Part shown: positions 5,311 through 6,428 of the stretch, in pieces
Position numbering within the stretch: position 1 is the first letter of the stretch
How the letters are laid out: each line of letters begins with the position of its first letter
Origin: JBJXHB01 sp046160725
Lineage (GTDB): Bacteria > Pseudomonadota > Gammaproteobacteria > Burkholderiales > Burkholderiaceae_C
Reading direction: 5' to 3'
DNA: 6,428 nucleotides
NCBI GenBank assembly: GCA_046160725.1
Contig: JBJXHB010000395.1
Coordinates: 1-6,428, forward strand
The notes under the pieces: model-generated
Databases searched by the model: none
Told to the model about the DNA's origin: nothing
What the model saw: only the letters and a program-made list of their open reading frames with translations
Position numbers and translations under genes: made by a program

Positions 5311-6428
5311 ATGAAGCCCTCGTCAGCCCCGCGCGCCCTGCTGGCCAGCCTGTTGCTGCTGCTGGCGCTGGCCCAGGCCGGCTGCGCCGGCCTGCAACCC
5401 AGCAGCCCGGCGGCACGCAGCGCCGACCCGGCCCTGCTCCACGACACGCTGTTCCAACCCGTTGCCGTGCCGACCGCGCAGGCGCTGTTCGCGCTCAGCC
5501 CGGCCATGCAGCGCTACCTGGCCCACGAGATCGCCGGCCAGGTGCGGCTGCGGGGCGCCCAGGACGGCCTGATCGACGCGCTGTACACGCGCTCGATGCT
5601 GCAGTTGCGCTACGACCCGGCCGCGACGCTGACCGCGCAGGAGGCCTTCGAGCAACGCCACGGCAACTGCCTGACGCTGGTCATCATGACCGCCGCCTTT
5701 GCCCGCGAGATGGGCCTGGCGGTGCAGTACCGCCGGGTACACGCCGACACCAGCTACAGCCGCCGCGGCGGCCTGACGCTGCAAAGCGGCCATGTCAACC
5801 TCGGCCTGGGCCGTGTGCTGGCCGAGCGGCGGGCCGGCCTGGAGCAGGACCGCTGGCTGGTGGTCGACTTTCTGCCGGCGCACGAGGTGCGGGGCCATCG
5901 CAGCGACGAGATCGACGAGGCCACGTTGGTGGCCCTGTTCCATGTCAACCGGGCTGCCGATGCGCTGGCCGACGGCGCCATCGACACCGCCTATGCCCAT
6001 GCCCGCGCAGCGGTAACGGCCGCGCCCGGCCATGCCGCGGCCTACAACGTGCTGGCGGTGGCCTACTGGCGCCGTGGCCACCTCGGGCTGGCCGAGGCGG
6101 CACTGCGCGCCGGGCATGCGCTGGAGCCGGCCAACACCGCCCTGCTGTCCAACCTGACCAGCGTGCTGCGCGCGGCCGGCCGAGAGGCCGAAGCCCTGGT
6201 GGTGGCGCGACAGCTGGCGGCGCTGGAGCCGTACCCGCCGTACCACTTCTTCGACCTGGGCATGGCGGCGCTGAACCGGGACGAGCCGGCGCTGGCCCGC
6301 GACTGGTTTGCGCGCGAGCTGGCGCGCGACGAGGAGCAGGCCGAAGTCCACTTCTGGATGGCCGTGGCCCAGGCTCGGCTGGGCGATGGCCGCCAGGCCC
6401 GATGGCACCTGGCCGCCGCCGCGGAGCG
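5311..6428 (+). CDS. Exported transglutaminase-like domain protein with TPR repeats (3' end outside window)
   Basis: An uninterrupted frame of 372 codons runs from ATG 5311 to the window end with no stop. The nearest in-frame stop upstream is TGA 5230-5232, with no other start in between, so this ATG is the earliest possible. Residues 9-24 form a hydrophobic signal (LLASLLLLLALAQAG) ending at Cys25. The -3 residue is Gln instead of the usual Leu, so lipidation is likely but the lipobox is atypical; cleavage at AQA-G is the alternative. A transglutaminase/protease-like core follows: HGNCLTL with Cys120, SGHVNLGL with His161 and WLVVDFLP with Asp186, the Cys-His-Asp order and spacing of the papain-like fold. 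From about 218 the protein is all-helical, with about four TPRs (for example 242-275 with AYNVLAVAYWRRG and LEPAN, then 276-309, 310-344 and 345 onward). The fusion suggests a periplasmic, membrane-anchored processing or crosslinking enzyme that docks partners through its TPRs. No Shine-Dalgarno sequence is visible; the REP-like element abuts the start. Substrate and partners are unknown. Confidence 0.85.
   Translation, partial: MKPSSAPRALLASLLLLLALAQAGCAGLQPSSPAARSADPALLHDTLFQPVAVPTAQALFALSPAMQRYLAHEIAGQVRLRGAQDGLIDALYTRSMLQLRYDPAATLTAQEAFEQRHGNCLTLVIMTAAFAREMGLAVQYRRVHADTSYSRRGGLTLQSGHVNLGLGRVLAERRAGLEQDRWLVVDFLPAHEVRGHRSDEIDEATLVALFHVNRAADALADGAIDTAYAHARAAVTAAPGHAAAYNVLAVAYWRRGHLGLAEAALRAGHALEPANTALLSNLTSVLRAAGREAEALVVARQLAALEPYPPYHFFDLGMAALNRDEPALARDWFARELARDEEQAEVHFWMAVAQARLGDGRQARWHLAAAAE

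Noticed and set aside
5323..6408. 361-codon open frame on the minus strand
   Set aside because: The + strand frame here has a signal peptide, a Cys-His-Asp core and TPRs and simply lacks a stop before the window end; the minus-strand frame is Gln/Arg/Gly-rich with no domain.

Overview
All recognisable genes lie on the + strand of a very GC-rich window, and third codon positions are almost all G or C. Three things suggest a betaproteobacterium of the order Burkholderiales (Comamonadaceae/Sphaerotilaceae-like): a stand-alone Bug-type periplasmic solute-binding protein, a lipoprotein with a Cys-Gly(6) start of the mature protein, and an intergenic palindromic repeat of a type I recall from those genomes. 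This assignment is an inference from style; no rRNA or other phylogenetic marker is present.

Region 1 (1-3739) looks like a catabolic operon. It holds the C-terminal part of an alpha/beta hydrolase, a hydroxymethylglutaryl-CoA lyase family enzyme (TTG start with a good ribosome binding site), a class III (CaiB/BaiF) acyl-CoA transferase whose ATG overlaps the lyase stop as ATGA, and, after 68 bases, a Bug/TctC-type binding protein. The simplest joint role is capture of a carboxylic acid in the periplasm, transfer of CoA onto it in the cytoplasm, and retro-aldol/Claisen-type cleavage of the acyl-CoA. A 3-hydroxy-3-methyl dicarboxylate such as 3-hydroxy-3-methylglutarate or citramalate would fit, but the sequence does not fix the substrate. 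No membrane permease (TctA/TctB) is visible.

Region 2 (3740-5098) holds a spacer with small hairpins and one predicted lipoprotein. This has a lipobox Cys, a poly-Gly start, a Pro/Ala linker encoded partly by a hexanucleotide tandem repeat, and a domain with two Asp-boxes and about six blade-like repeats, suggesting a beta-propeller.

Region 3 (5099-6428) holds a 212-base spacer with a perfect 7-bp inverted repeat and a REP-like palindromic element that runs right up to the next start codon. It is followed by the first 372 codons of an exported protein joining a Cys-His-Asp transglutaminase-like domain to tetratricopeptide repeats. That gene is cut by the window end.

I see no CRISPR array, tRNA, rRNA, insertion sequence, phage gene or defence system. 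The window is mostly ordinary chromosomal content; the most interesting parts are the catabolic cassette and the repeat/start-codon junction.
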